Counted from the first letter of the stretch, positions 6,872 through 14,514 are shown. The stretch is 16,548 bases of DNA from CAYYWV01 sp964531525 (GCA_964531525.1 CAZHDF010000072.1:1-16548); one strand, 5' to 3'. The notes: generated by a model from the sequence alone, not told the origin. Numbers and translations: made by a program.

Positions 6872-8002
6872 ATGTCCATCCAGCCCGACCCCGATCCCCG
6901 CTCCGCCGCGACCGCGCGCGCAACGCCCGACATGTTCACGCCGCTCGACCTCGGCCCCTATCGGCTTCGCAACCGGGTGGTGATGGCGCCGCTCACGCGT
7001 TGCCGGGCGGGCGCGGGCGACGTGCCCCGCGAGCTCAACGTCGCCTATTACCGCCAGCGGGCCTCGGCCGGGCTGATCATCACCGAGGCCTCGCAGATCG
7101 CGCCCGAGGGCAAGGGCTATCCCGCGACCCCGGGGATCTACAGCGCCGCCCAGACCGCCGGCTGGGCGCGGGTGACGAACGCGGTCCACGAGCGCGGCGG
7201 GCGCATCTTCCTTCAGCTCTGGCACGTCGGGCGCATCTCGCACCCCAGCTACCAGCCGGGCGGCGCGACGCCGGTGGCGCCCTCGGCGATCCGCCCCGCG
7301 GGCCAGGTCGGGACCAGCGAGGGACAGGTCCCCTACGTCACGCCCCGGGCGCTGGAGACCGACGAGATTCCGGGCATCGTCGCCCAGTACGAGACCGCCG
7401 CCCGGAACGCGCGCGCCGCGGGCTTCGACGGGGTCGAGATCCACGCCGCCAACGGCTATTTGATCGACCAGTTCCTGCGCGACGGCACCAACCGGCGGAC
7501 CGACGCCTACGGCGGCAGCCTGGGAAACCGCCTGCGCTTCCTCGCCGAGGTGACCGAGGCGGTGACCGGGGTCTGGGGGGCGCGACGCGTGGGCGCGCGG
7601 CTTTCGCCGATCAGCGGCTTCAACGACATGCGCGATTCGGACCCGGCGGCGACCTTCGGCGCGGCGGCGGAGTTGCTCGGTCGCGCGGGTCTCGCCTATC
7701 TCCACGTGATCGAGCAGGACCGGACCGGCGCCAACGACGATTTCGACTGGAACGCGCTCAGGCGCGCCTTCGGCGGCGTCTACATGGCGAACGGCGGGTT
7801 CGACTTCACGCGCGCCACGACGGCGCTCGCCCGGGGCGACGCCGATCTGATCGCCTTCGGCGTGCCCTACATCGCCAACCCCGACCTGGTCGAGCGGTTC
7901 TCCGCGGGCGCGGCGCTCAACGCGGCCGATCCGGCGACCTTCTACGGGGGCGACGCGGCCGGCTACACCGACTACCCGGTGCTCGATCCCGTCGCGACCT
8001 GA
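6872..8002 (+). CDS. Old Yellow Enzyme family NAD(P)H:flavin oxidoreductase (NemA-like ene-reductase)
   Basis: This 376-residue FMN enzyme has a TIM-barrel fold and uses NAD(P)H to reduce activated C=C bonds or nitro compounds such as N-ethylmaleimide, quinones and nitrate esters. Visible features are FTPLDLGPYRLRNRVVMAPL at residues 22-41, LQLWHVGR (115-121), the His191/Asn194 pair in EIHAANGYLIDQFL that binds substrate carbonyls, DGTNRRTDAYGGSL, and the C-terminal FMN-phosphate region ANGGFD...DLIAFGVPYIANPDL. All family residues expected are present. The ATG at 6872 has GGAG eight bases upstream. The first 20 residues are not conserved, and Met21 (6932) is a possible alternative start. It follows the TetR gene by 89 bp with its own operator-like site and precedes the AhpD-like gene by 40 bp. 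The likely role is detoxification of reactive electrophiles, under TetR control. Confidence 0.93.
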   Translation: MSIQPDPDPRSAATARATPDMFTPLDLGPYRLRNRVVMAPLTRCRAGAGDVPRELNVAYYRQRASAGLIITEASQIAPEGKGYPATPGIYSAAQTAGWARVTNAVHERGGRIFLQLWHVGRISHPSYQPGGATPVAPSAIRPAGQVGTSEGQVPYVTPRALETDEIPGIVAQYETAARNARAAGFDGVEIHAANGYLIDQFLRDGTNRRTDAYGGSLGNRLRFLAEVTEAVTGVWGARRVGARLSPISGFNDMRDSDPAATFGAAAELLGRAGLAYLHVIEQDRTGANDDFDWNALRRAFGGVYMANGGFDFTRATTALARGDADLIAFGVPYIANPDLVERFSAGAALNAADPATFYGGDAAGYTDYPVLDPVAT

Positions 8003-8042
8003 CGCTTTCCAGGGAACCGGAAACCAAGAAGGACACCATGGC

Positions 8043-8591
8043 ATGAGCATCTTTCCGATCCACACCGCCGAGACCGCGCCCGAGGCGGCGCGCCCGCTGC
8101 TCGATCAGGCGAAGGCGCGGTTCGGCTTCGTTCCCAACATCCTGTCCGGGCTCGCCGAATCGCCGGCGGCGCTCGAAGGCTACATGACGCTGATGGGGCT
8201 CTTCCATCGCGGCTCGTTTTCCGAGGTCGAGCGCGACCTGGTGCTGATCGCCGTCAGCGCGCGCAACGGCTGCGACTACTGCGTGGCGGCGCATTCGACC
8301 CAGGGCGCGAGCCATGGGCTGAGCGCCGAGGATCTCGCGGCGATCCGCGATCACGAGCCGCTGTCCGACCCGCGCCTCGAGGCGCTACGCCGGTTCGTCG
8401 ACGCGCTGGTCGAGAAGCGCGGCTGGGCCGGCGAGGACGAGATCCAGGCGTTCCTCGCCGCCGGCTTCGAGCGCGCGCAGGCGCTGGAGCTGCTCGTCGC
8501 GATCGCGGCCAAGACCCTGTCGAACTACGCCAATCACATGATCGGCACGCCGATCGACGAACAGTTCGCGGCCCAGGCGGCAACCGCCTAG
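8043..8591 (+). CDS. Carboxymuconolactone decarboxylase/AhpD-like peroxidase-related protein
   Basis: This 182-residue protein of the CMD/AhpD fold (all-helical, usually oligomeric) carries the redox motif Cys77-Asp-Tyr-Cys80-x3-His84 (NGCDYCVAAHS), which in AhpD and relatives carries out thiol peroxidase or disulfide exchange chemistry. N-terminal FGFVPNILSGLAESP and the following helices match the longer peroxidase-related (uncharacterised) branch rather than classical gamma-carboxymuconolactone decarboxylase. The start ATG at 8043 has AAGGA about ten bases upstream; an earlier ATG at 8038 meets a stop after two codons. It is 40 bp after the Old Yellow Enzyme gene and probably in one transcript with it, which fits a joint role against electrophilic and oxidative stress. 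The substrate is unknown. Confidence 0.88.
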   Translation: MSIFPIHTAETAPEAARPLLDQAKARFGFVPNILSGLAESPAALEGYMTLMGLFHRGSFSEVERDLVLIAVSARNGCDYCVAAHSTQGASHGLSAEDLAAIRDHEPLSDPRLEALRRFVDALVEKRGWAGEDEIQAFLAAGFERAQALELLVAIAAKTLSNYANHMIGTPIDEQFAAQAATA

Positions 8592-8602
8592 ACCGCCCGG
8601 CC

Positions 8603-8625
8603 TGGCCCCCTCCCCCCGGGGGCCA
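8603..8625. terminator. Hairpin after the AhpD-like gene, possible terminator
   Basis: TGGCCCCC and GGGGGCCA pair in a perfect 8-bp stem around a 7-base C-rich loop, 11 bp after the stop of the AhpD-like gene and in the convergent gap with lysS. No T run follows on either strand. A role in ending or stabilising one or both transcripts is inferred. Confidence 0.4.
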
Positions 8626-8630
8626 ACCCC

Positions 8631-8667
8631 GACGCGGGTCTGACGGCTTCGGTCGTCAGTCCGCGTC
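8631..8667. terminator. Long hairpin with UUCG tetraloop, overlapping the lysS stop codon
   Basis: Read on the plus strand, GACGCGG pairs with CCGCGTC, and CTGACGGC pairs with GTCGTCAG (one G-T wobble), closing on C(TTCG)G, a very stable tetraloop. A small internal bulge separates the two stem parts. It overlaps the last lysS codons and its stop (8656-8658), so it constrains both RNA structure and coding. There is no T run, so it is a convergent-gene hairpin rather than a classic intrinsic terminator. Confidence 0.45.
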
Positions 8668-10236
8668 GGGACGCTTTCCCGCCAGCACCTTCTCGATCAG
8701 CGCGATCGTCTCGGCGCGTCCGTAAAGCGCGATGAACGAGCCCATGCGCGGCCCCGTCTCCTGGCCGAGCAGGGTCTCGTAAAGCGCCTGGAACCAGCGC
8801 CGCAGCGGATCGAACCCGTGACGCTTGCCGATCTCGTAGACCATGTTCTGGATCGTCTCGGCGTCGTCGGGAAGGCTGCGCAGCGCCTGGGCGAGATCGG
8901 CGAGCGCGGCGCGCTCGGTCTCGTCGGGCGCGCGATAGCGCTTGGTCGGCTTGACGAAATCCCGATAGTAGTTGACCGCCAGCCCGGCGAGCTCGTCGAG
9001 CATCGGCGAATTCTCGGGCGTCGCGTCGGTCACGTAACGCGAGATGAACCCCCAGAGCACGCTCTTGTCCTCGGCGTTGCAGACGCTCGCGAGGTTGAGC
9101 AGGATGCCGTAGGAAAGCGGCTGGCTCGCGACCGGCGGGTTGCCCAGATGGATGTGCCAGACCGGGTTCGAAAGCCGCTCGGCCGGCGTCTGCTCGGGGT
9201 ACTTCGCGAGATGCGCGACGTAGTCGTCGACATGGCGGGGGATGACGTCGAAGTACAGCCGCTTGGCCTTGCGCGGGGAGAGATACATGAACAGCCCGAG
9301 GCTCTCGCGGGTGCCGTAGCGCAGCCATTCGTCGATCGTCAGCCCATTGCCCTTCGACTTCGAGATCTTGTGGCCGTTCTCGTCGAGGAACAGCTCGTAG
9401 TTGAAGCCCTCGGGCGGGCGGCCGCCGAGGATGCGGCAGATCGCCCCCGACTGCTTGACCGAATCGATCAGGTCCTTGCCCGACATCTCGTAATCGACGT
9501 CGAGCGCGGTCCAGCGCATCGCCCAATCGGTCTTCCAGCCGAGCTTGCAATGCCCGCCGGTGACCGGCACCTCGGTCCGGCTGCCGTCCTCGTCCTCGAA
9601 CACCACCGTGCCCGCCGCCTCGTTGCGCTCGAGGATCGGCACCTGAAGGACATGGCCGGTCTTGGGGCTGATCGGCAGGATCGGGCTGAAGCTCTTGCGC
9701 CGCTCGGGGCGCAGCGTCGGCAGCATCACCTTCATGATCGCGTCGAAGCGGCGCAACACCCGCAGCAGCACCTCGTCGAACAGACCCGAGCGATAGCATT
9801 CGGTCGCGCTCTTGAACTCGTAGTCGAAGTCGAAGCGGTCGAGGAATGCGCAAAGCCGCGCGTTGTTGTGGTGGCCGAAGCTCTCGTGGGTGCCGAAGGG
9901 GTCGGGGACCTCGGTCAGCGGCTTGCCGAGGTGCGCGCGCAGCATCTCGGCGTTGGGCAGGTTGTCGGGCACCGCGCGCAGCCCGTCCATGTCGTCGGAA
10001 AAGGCGAACAGGCGACTCGGCGTGTCCGACAGCAAAGAGAAGGCGTGGCGCACCATCGAGGTCCGCATGACCTCGCCGAAGGTGCCGATATGCGGCAGCC
10101 CCGAGGGGCCGTAGCCGGTCTCGAACAGGACATACCCCTTGGCCGGGGTCTTGCCCGCCATGCGCTTGACGAGCCGCCGCGCCTCCTGGAACGGCCAGGC
10201 GCTCGCGCTTTGGGCAAGGTCGCGGTCGATGCTCAT
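8656..10236 (-). CDS. lysS: Lysyl-tRNA synthetase, class I (LysK type)
   Basis: This 526-residue enzyme charges tRNA-Lys with lysine. It belongs to class I, the archaeal type also usual in alphaproteobacteria, and not to the class II LysRS of most bacteria. Class I signatures are visible: the HIGH motif as HIGT (residues 49-52, in SGLPHIGTFGE) and the KMSKS loop as KISKS (290-294, in GHKISKSKGNGLTI). The Rossmann catalytic core is followed by the alpha-helical anticodon-binding C-terminal region (about 370-526). The length is normal and no residue is missing. The ATG at 10236 has GGGGA about six bases upstream, and TTGACG-N17-CATGGT is a promoter candidate. It is divergent from the helicase gene and convergent with the AhpD-like gene. 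No class II lysS is in view. Confidence 0.96.
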   Translation of the reverse strand: MSIDRDLAQSASAWPFQEARRLVKRMAGKTPAKGYVLFETGYGPSGLPHIGTFGEVMRTSMVRHAFSLLSDTPSRLFAFSDDMDGLRAVPDNLPNAEMLRAHLGKPLTEVPDPFGTHESFGHHNNARLCAFLDRFDFDYEFKSATECYRSGLFDEVLLRVLRRFDAIMKVMLPTLRPERRKSFSPILPISPKTGHVLQVPILERNEAAGTVVFEDEDGSRTEVPVTGGHCKLGWKTDWAMRWTALDVDYEMSGKDLIDSVKQSGAICRILGGRPPEGFNYELFLDENGHKISKSKGNGLTIDEWLRYGTRESLGLFMYLSPRKAKRLYFDVIPRHVDDYVAHLAKYPEQTPAERLSNPVWHIHLGNPPVASQPLSYGILLNLASVCNAEDKSVLWGFISRYVTDATPENSPMLDELAGLAVNYYRDFVKPTKRYRAPDETERAALADLAQALRSLPDDAETIQNMVYEIGKRHGFDPLRRWFQALYETLLGQETGPRMGSFIALYGRAETIALIEKVLAGKRPDAD

Positions 10237-10280
10237 CTCGGTCCCCGGTTCCTGAAACGGTCTCTGAAAAATCCCGCCGG

Positions 10281-10309
10281 ACCATGCGCAAAAGCCGGGC
10301 GCGCGTCAA
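10281..10309 (-). promoter_or_regulatory. Promoter candidate for lysS
   Basis: On the minus strand TTGACG (10309-10304) is followed after 17 bases by CATGGT (10286-10281). The -35 is strong and the -10 weak. The predicted start near 10274 gives a leader of about 38 bases with a Shine-Dalgarno. Confidence 0.38.
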
Positions 10310-10340
10310 TGGCGCATGGCGGGCGGCGGGCGGGCGGCGA

Positions 10341-10346
10341 TATAGT
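10341..10346 (+). promoter_or_regulatory. Putative -10 box for leaderless transcription of the helicase gene
   Basis: TATAGT is followed by six bases (CGCGCC) and then the helicase ATG at 10353. A start seven bases beyond the hexamer would be the A of that ATG, so the mRNA would have no leader. The region before the ATG has no Shine-Dalgarno at normal spacing. No clear -35 is visible. Confidence 0.4.
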
Positions 10347-10352
10347 CGCGCC

Positions 10353-13166
10353 ATGACCGACCCCGCGACGCCCGGCCCGACCCCGCGCCTGCTTCCCGCC
10401 CCGACGCCCCCGGCGCTGGTCCCGCGCGCGCGCGGCGCGGTCTGGCGCAGCCCCGACGGAACGATCGAGACGATCGACGCCGCCGAGACGCGCCGCCGGA
10501 TCGACGCGGGCGCGCGCCCGATCGTCTGCCACGCGCCCGCCACGGCGCGGCGCCTGGGCTGCGAGGCGATCGCCGCGCGCGACGCGCTCGAACTCTTCGC
10601 CTTCGTCCGCCCGGCGCGCTTCTGCCTGCCGACGCCGCGCGGGCTCGCCGCCGCCCTCGGCCTGCCGCCGCCCGCCATGCCCAGGAACGAGGTCGAGGTC
10701 CTGGCGGCGGCCGCGCGCGGGCTGCTCGACGAGCTCGCCCGGCTCGATGAAGCGGCGGCGGCGCGCGCGGCGGCGATCGCGGCGGCGATGGCGCGCGGCG
10801 GCTGGCCCTGGGCCGAGGCGGTGCTCGACGCGCTCGGTGCAGGCAACGCCGCCCCTGGGGCCGCGCCCGGCGAGCTCGACGCCTGGCAGCGGCTCCCCGA
10901 ATGGGTCGAGACCCCGCCCCAAGGCGCGCCCGGCGCGCTTCCGGTCGACCCCGCCGAGGCCCGCGACCGCCTCGCCGCCCTGCTCGGCGCGAGCGCCGAA
11001 CCGCGCCCCCAGCAGGCCGACTACGCCTCGGCGGTGACCGCCGCCTTCCAGCCCCGCGACGACGAGGACGCGCCCCATGTGGTGCTCGCCGAGGCCGGCA
11101 CCGGGGTCGGCAAGACGCTCGCCTATCTCGCGCCCGCGAGCCTCTGGGCCGAGCGCAACCGCGCCGCGGTCTGGATCTCGACCTATACCCGCAACCTCCA
11201 GCGCCAGATCGACGGCGAGCTCGACCGGCTCTACCCCGACGCCCGGACCAAGGCGCGCAAGGTCGTGCTGCGCAAGGGGCGCGAGAATTACCTTTGCCTG
11301 CTCAACATGGAGGAGGCGGCGGGGGCCGCGAGCGCGCGGCCGCGCGGCATCATCGCCCTCGGCCTGGTCGCGCGCTGGGTCGCGGCGAGCCGCGACGGCG
11401 ACATGCAGGGCGGCGACTTCCCGGGCTGGCTTCCCGACCTGGTGGGGCGCGGGCGCACGCTCGGGCTCACCGACCGCCGGGGCGAGTGCATCTATTCGGC
11501 CTGCGCGCATTACCGCAAATGCTTCATCGAGCGCGGCATCCGGCGCGCGCGCCGCGCCGACATCGTGATCGCCAACCACGCCCTGGTGATGACCCAGGCG
11601 GCGCTGGCGGCGGCGCTCGACGGCGGCGAGACGCCGCTGCCGACGCGCTACGTCTTCGACGAGGGGCACCACGTCTTCGACGCCGCCGACAACGCCTTCG
11701 CCGCCCATCTCACCGGGACCGAGGCGGCCGAGCTTCGGCGCTGGATCCTGGGCGCCGAGACCCAGACGCGCGGCGGCGGGGCGCGGACCAGCCGGGCGCG
11801 CGGGCTCGCGCGGCGCGTCGAGGATCTGGTCGCCGGCGACGAGGCGGGCGCGCGGGCGCTCGACCTCGCGCTTCGCGAGGCGCGGGCGCTGCCGGGGCCG
11901 GGCTGGCCGGGGCGGGTCGCGAACGACGCCGCGCGCGGCGCGGGCGAGGCGTTCCTCGCCGCCGTCCGCGCCCAGGTGATGGCGCGCGCGCCGGCGGGCC
12001 CCGCCCAATACGGAATCGAGGCCGAGGTCCGCCCGGCGCGCGCGGCGGTGCTCGCGGCCGGCGCGGCGCTCGAGGCGGCGCTCGCCCGGCTCGCCGAACC
12101 GCTGGTCGCGCTCGGCGCGCGGCTCGCCGCCCGGCTCGACGACGAAGCCGCCGATCTCGATCAGGCGACGCGCAACCGGATCGAGGCGACCTGCCGCGGG
12201 CTTCACCGGCGCGCGCATGTCACCCTCGCCGCCTGGCGCGCGATGCTGCGCGGGCTGGCCGGCGAGGCGGACGAGAGGTTCGTCGACTGGTTCGCGGTCG
12301 AGCGCTTCGAGGGCCGCGAGACCGATGTCGGCATGTACCGCCACTGGCTCGACCCGACGATCCCGTTCGCCGCCCATGTGCTGGTCCCGTCCCACGGCGC
12401 GGCGATCACCTCGGCGACCCTGCGCGACGGCACCGGCGACGAGGAGGCCGACTGGCGCGCGGCCGAGCAACGCAGCGGCGCCGCCCATCTGCCCGCCGGC
12501 GCGATCCGCGCCCGGGTCGCCTCGCCCTTCGACTACGGCGCGCAGACCCGGGTGTTCATCGTCACCGACGTGCGCCGCACCGATCCCGATCAGGTCGCCG
12601 CCGCCTATCGCGAGCTGTTCAAGGCGTCGCGCGGCGGGGCGCTCGGCCTGTTCACGGCGATCACCCGGCTGCGCGCGACCCACGCCCGGATCGCCGGGGC
12701 GCTCGAGGCCGCGGGGCTCGCGCTGCACGCCCAGCACGTGGACGCGCTCGACACCGCGACCCTGGTCGACATCTTCCGCGCCGAGGAGGACGCCTGCCTG
12801 CTGGGCACCGACGCGGTGCGCGACGGGGTCGACGTGCCCGGGCGCAGCCTGCGGCTGATCGTCTTCGACCGGCTGCCCTGGCCGCGCGCCGACCTTCTGC
12901 ACCGGGCGCGGCGCCACGCCTTCGGCGGCGGGGCCTACGACGACCGGCTCGCGCGGCTGCGGCTGTCCCAGGCCTTCGGGCGGCTGGTGCGGCGCGCCGA
13001 CGACCGCGGCGTGTTCGTGCTGCTCGACCCGGCGGTGCCGAGCCGCCTGCACGGCGCGTTTCCCGAGGCCGCCCGGCCGGTCCGGGTCGGGCTCGCCGAG
13101 GCGATCGCCGAGACCCGCCGCTTTCTCGCCGGCGCCGACGGTACCGGGGACGCCGGGAGCGACTGA
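10353..13166 (+). CDS. DinG/XPD-like iron-sulphur superfamily 2 DNA helicase with N-terminal extension
   Basis: This 937-residue ATP-dependent helicase would unwind DNA 5' to 3' in repair or replication-conflict resolution, by analogy with DinG and XPD. Motifs in order: Q-like motif RPQQADYA (218-225), Walker A EAGTGVGKT (247-255), four cysteines Cys315, Cys379, Cys384 and Cys390 spaced as an Fe-S cluster domain, IVIANHALV (405-412), Walker B DEGH (436-439, where DinG/XPD usually have DEAH), and a C-terminal helicase half with the GTDAVRDGVDVPG loop and motif VI QAFGRLVRR. Residues 1-210 are an Ala/Arg-rich extension containing VCHAPATARRLG and LELFAFVRPARFCLPTP. This segment occupies the place of the DnaQ-like exonuclease of some DinG proteins, but no exonuclease acidic motif is evident. 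The ATG at 10353 was chosen because it abuts the -10-like box; the open frame continues upstream to 10284 without support. The gene is monocistronic and divergent from lysS. Confidence 0.88.
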   Translation: MTDPATPGPTPRLLPAPTPPALVPRARGAVWRSPDGTIETIDAAETRRRIDAGARPIVCHAPATARRLGCEAIAARDALELFAFVRPARFCLPTPRGLAAALGLPPPAMPRNEVEVLAAAARGLLDELARLDEAAAARAAAIAAAMARGGWPWAEAVLDALGAGNAAPGAAPGELDAWQRLPEWVETPPQGAPGALPVDPAEARDRLAALLGASAEPRPQQADYASAVTAAFQPRDDEDAPHVVLAEAGTGVGKTLAYLAPASLWAERNRAAVWISTYTRNLQRQIDGELDRLYPDARTKARKVVLRKGRENYLCLLNMEEAAGAASARPRGIIALGLVARWVAASRDGDMQGGDFPGWLPDLVGRGRTLGLTDRRGECIYSACAHYRKCFIERGIRRARRADIVIANHALVMTQAALAAALDGGETPLPTRYVFDEGHHVFDAADNAFAAHLTGTEAAELRRWILGAETQTRGGGARTSRARGLARRVEDLVAGDEAGARALDLALREARALPGPGWPGRVANDAARGAGEAFLAAVRAQVMARAPAGPAQYGIEAEVRPARAAVLAAGAALEAALARLAEPLVALGARLAARLDDEAADLDQATRNRIEATCRGLHRRAHVTLAAWRAMLRGLAGEADERFVDWFAVERFEGRETDVGMYRHWLDPTIPFAAHVLVPSHGAAITSATLRDGTGDEEADWRAAEQRSGAAHLPAGAIRARVASPFDYGAQTRVFIVTDVRRTDPDQVAAAYRELFKASRGGALGLFTAITRLRATHARIAGALEAAGLALHAQHVDALDTATLVDIFRAEEDACLLGTDAVRDGVDVPGRSLRLIVFDRLPWPRADLLHRARRHAFGGGAYDDRLARLRLSQAFGRLVRRADDRGVFVLLDPAVPSRLHGAFPEAARPVRVGLAEAIAETRRFLAGADGTGDAGSD

Positions 13167-13196
13167 GCGCCGGGCATCAAACTTGCCTTCCGGCCC

Positions 13197-13225
13197 TGTA
13201 CAAAGCGAGCCCGCATCCCTAGATT
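13197..13225 (+). promoter_or_regulatory. Weak promoter candidate for the TerB-folM-folB group
   Basis: TGTACA (13197-13202) and TAGATT (13220-13225) are 17 bases apart, each with about four of six consensus matches. They lie in the only moderately AT-containing part of the 138-bp gap after the helicase gene. Start would be near 13232. Confidence 0.28.
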
Positions 13226-13261
13226 CAACCAGACGCTCGCCACCCAGGTTTCCGCCGGATG

Positions 13262-13279
13262 TGCCGGCGCGCGCCGGCA
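13262..13279. repeat. Perfect 18-bp GC palindrome upstream of the TerB-like gene
   Basis: TGCCGGCGCGCGCCGGCA is its own reverse complement and ends 25 bp before the TerB-like ATG. As RNA it would form a small GC hairpin in the leader just before the GAGGA ribosome binding site. It could be an operator, a terminator remnant of the helicase gene, or chance in a GC-rich genome. Confidence 0.5.
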
Positions 13280-13304
13280 TTTCCCGCAATCATCCGAGGA
13301 TTCG

Positions 13305-13709
13305 ATGGTCAGTCACCACATCGCGCTCATCTACACGATGGTCCTGGTCTCCGCCGCCGACGGCGAGATGACCGACGCCGAACTCGCCACCATCGGCAAG
13401 ATCGTGCGCACGCTTCCCGTCTTCTCCGACTACGATACGGAGAACCTGCCCAAGACCGCCGCCGACTGCGCCGAGATTCTGTCGGCCGATCAGGGGTTCG
13501 AGACCGTTCTCGAGCTGATTGCCCAGTCGATCCCGGAAAAGCTGCGCGAGACGGCCTACGCGCTCGCCTGCGACGTGGCCGCCGCCGATCTGGTCGCCGA
13601 CCAGGAGGAGCTGCGGCTGCTGATGCTCCTGCGCCACCAGCTCGGGGTCGACCGTCTCTGCGCGGCGGCGATCGAGCGCGGCGCCCGGGCGCGCCACGCG
13701 CGGCCGTAG
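13305..13709 (+). CDS. TerB-like (tellurite-resistance family) protein
   Basis: This 134-residue, all-helical TerB-fold protein is probably cytosolic. Two acidic segments related by internal symmetry are visible: SAADGEMTDAE (16-26) and AAADLVADQEE (92-102). In TerB-family proteins these form the metal-binding centre, so both halves look intact. The C-terminus ends in the conserved LLMLLRHQLGVDR plus a short Arg-rich tail. GAGGA lies four bases before the ATG at 13305. No other ter gene (terC, terD, terZ) is nearby, so tellurite resistance should not be read from the name. Lone TerB proteins of this type are common in alphaproteobacteria and of unknown function. It is the first gene of a plus-strand group with folM-like and folB, 19 bp ahead of the former. 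Confidence 0.82.
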   Translation: MVSHHIALIYTMVLVSAADGEMTDAELATIGKIVRTLPVFSDYDTENLPKTAADCAEILSADQGFETVLELIAQSIPEKLRETAYALACDVAAADLVADQEELRLLMLLRHQLGVDRLCAAAIERGARARHARP

Positions 13710-13728
13710 GGGAACTCCCCGGTGCGCG

Positions 13729-14514
13729 ATGAGCGAAACGAAGGCGCGGGATAAGCGGATCGAAGCGCCGGGAACGGTGCTGATCACCGGCGCCGCGCGG
13801 CGCATCGGCCGCGCCATCGCGCTCGACATGGCGCGTAACGGCTGGGCGGTGGGCGTGCACTACGGCCGCTCGGCCGACGAAGCACGGACCGTGGTCGCCG
13901 AGATCGAGGCCATGGGTGGGCGCGCCGCCGCCTTCGCCGCCGACCTCGCCCGCGAGGACGAGGTCGAGACGCTAGTGCCGCGCTGCGTGGACGCGCTCGG
14001 CCCGCTCCTCTGCCTGATCAACAACGCCTCGGTCTTCGAGAATGACCGGCTCGAAAGCGCGACGCGCGCGCTTTGGGACCTGCATCTCGACGTGAACCTG
14101 CGCGCCCCGGTGGTGCTGTCGCGCGCCTTCGTCGCCCAGCTTCCCGCGGGCGCGCCCGGCAACATCATCAATCTTCTCGATCAGCGGGTGTGGAACCTGG
14201 GGCCGGGCTTCCTGTCCTACACCGTCAGCAAGTCGGGGCTGTGGGCGATCACGCGGACGCTCGCCATGGCGCTCGCGCCGGATGTCCGGGTCAACGGCAT
14301 TGGCCCCGGCCCGACGCTGCCCTCGCGCCACCAGACCGACGACGAATTCGCCGAGCACTGCGCGCGCATGCCGCTCGGCCACGGCACGACGGTCGAGGAA
14401 ATTTGCGCCGCCGTGCGGTTTATCCTTGCCGCGCCGGCGATGACGGGGCAAATGATTGCCCTCGACGGCGGCGAGCATCTGACCCGCGGCCTTCGACGCA
14501 GGGACGAACGGTAG
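13729..14514 (+). CDS. FolM/PTR1-like pteridine reductase (SDR family)
   Basis: This 261-residue short-chain dehydrogenase has the NADP(H) motif TGAARRIG (20-27), the TGxxxRxG form typical of pteridine reductases, then NNASVFEND (98-106). The SDR catalytic Ser is replaced by Asp151 in NLLDQR; Tyr164 and Lys168 follow at +13 and +17. This is the same Asp-Tyr-Lys spacing as Leishmania PTR1 (Asp181, Tyr194, Lys198). The sequence thus supports a dihydropteridine/dihydrofolate or dihydromonapterin reductase. The neighbour folB, 67 bp downstream, supports a job in folate or pterin metabolism. The ATG at 13729 has no good Shine-Dalgarno. GGGGAACTCCCC, a small hairpin, lies between the TerB-like stop and this start, and translational coupling with the upstream gene is possible. 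Whether it replaces FolA here cannot be told from this window. Confidence 0.83.
   Translation: MSETKARDKRIEAPGTVLITGAARRIGRAIALDMARNGWAVGVHYGRSADEARTVVAEIEAMGGRAAAFAADLAREDEVETLVPRCVDALGPLLCLINNASVFENDRLESATRALWDLHLDVNLRAPVVLSRAFVAQLPAGAPGNIINLLDQRVWNLGPGFLSYTVSKSGLWAITRTLAMALAPDVRVNGIGPGPTLPSRHQTDDEFAEHCARMPLGHGTTVEEICAAVRFILAAPAMTGQMIALDGGEHLTRGLRRRDER

Noticed and set aside
8588..10846. Long minus-strand frame overlapping lysS in another register, and the 512-codon plus-strand frame opposite lysS
   Set aside because: Both are shadows of lysS: the true frame has HIGT and KISKS motifs and a good ribosome binding site.
10233..13289. A 1018-codon open frame on the minus strand
   Set aside because: It runs opposite the helicase and into lysS upstream sequence. 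Its translation is low-complexity Arg/Gly/Ala with no motif, while the plus-strand frame has full helicase motifs. It is a high-GC shadow.
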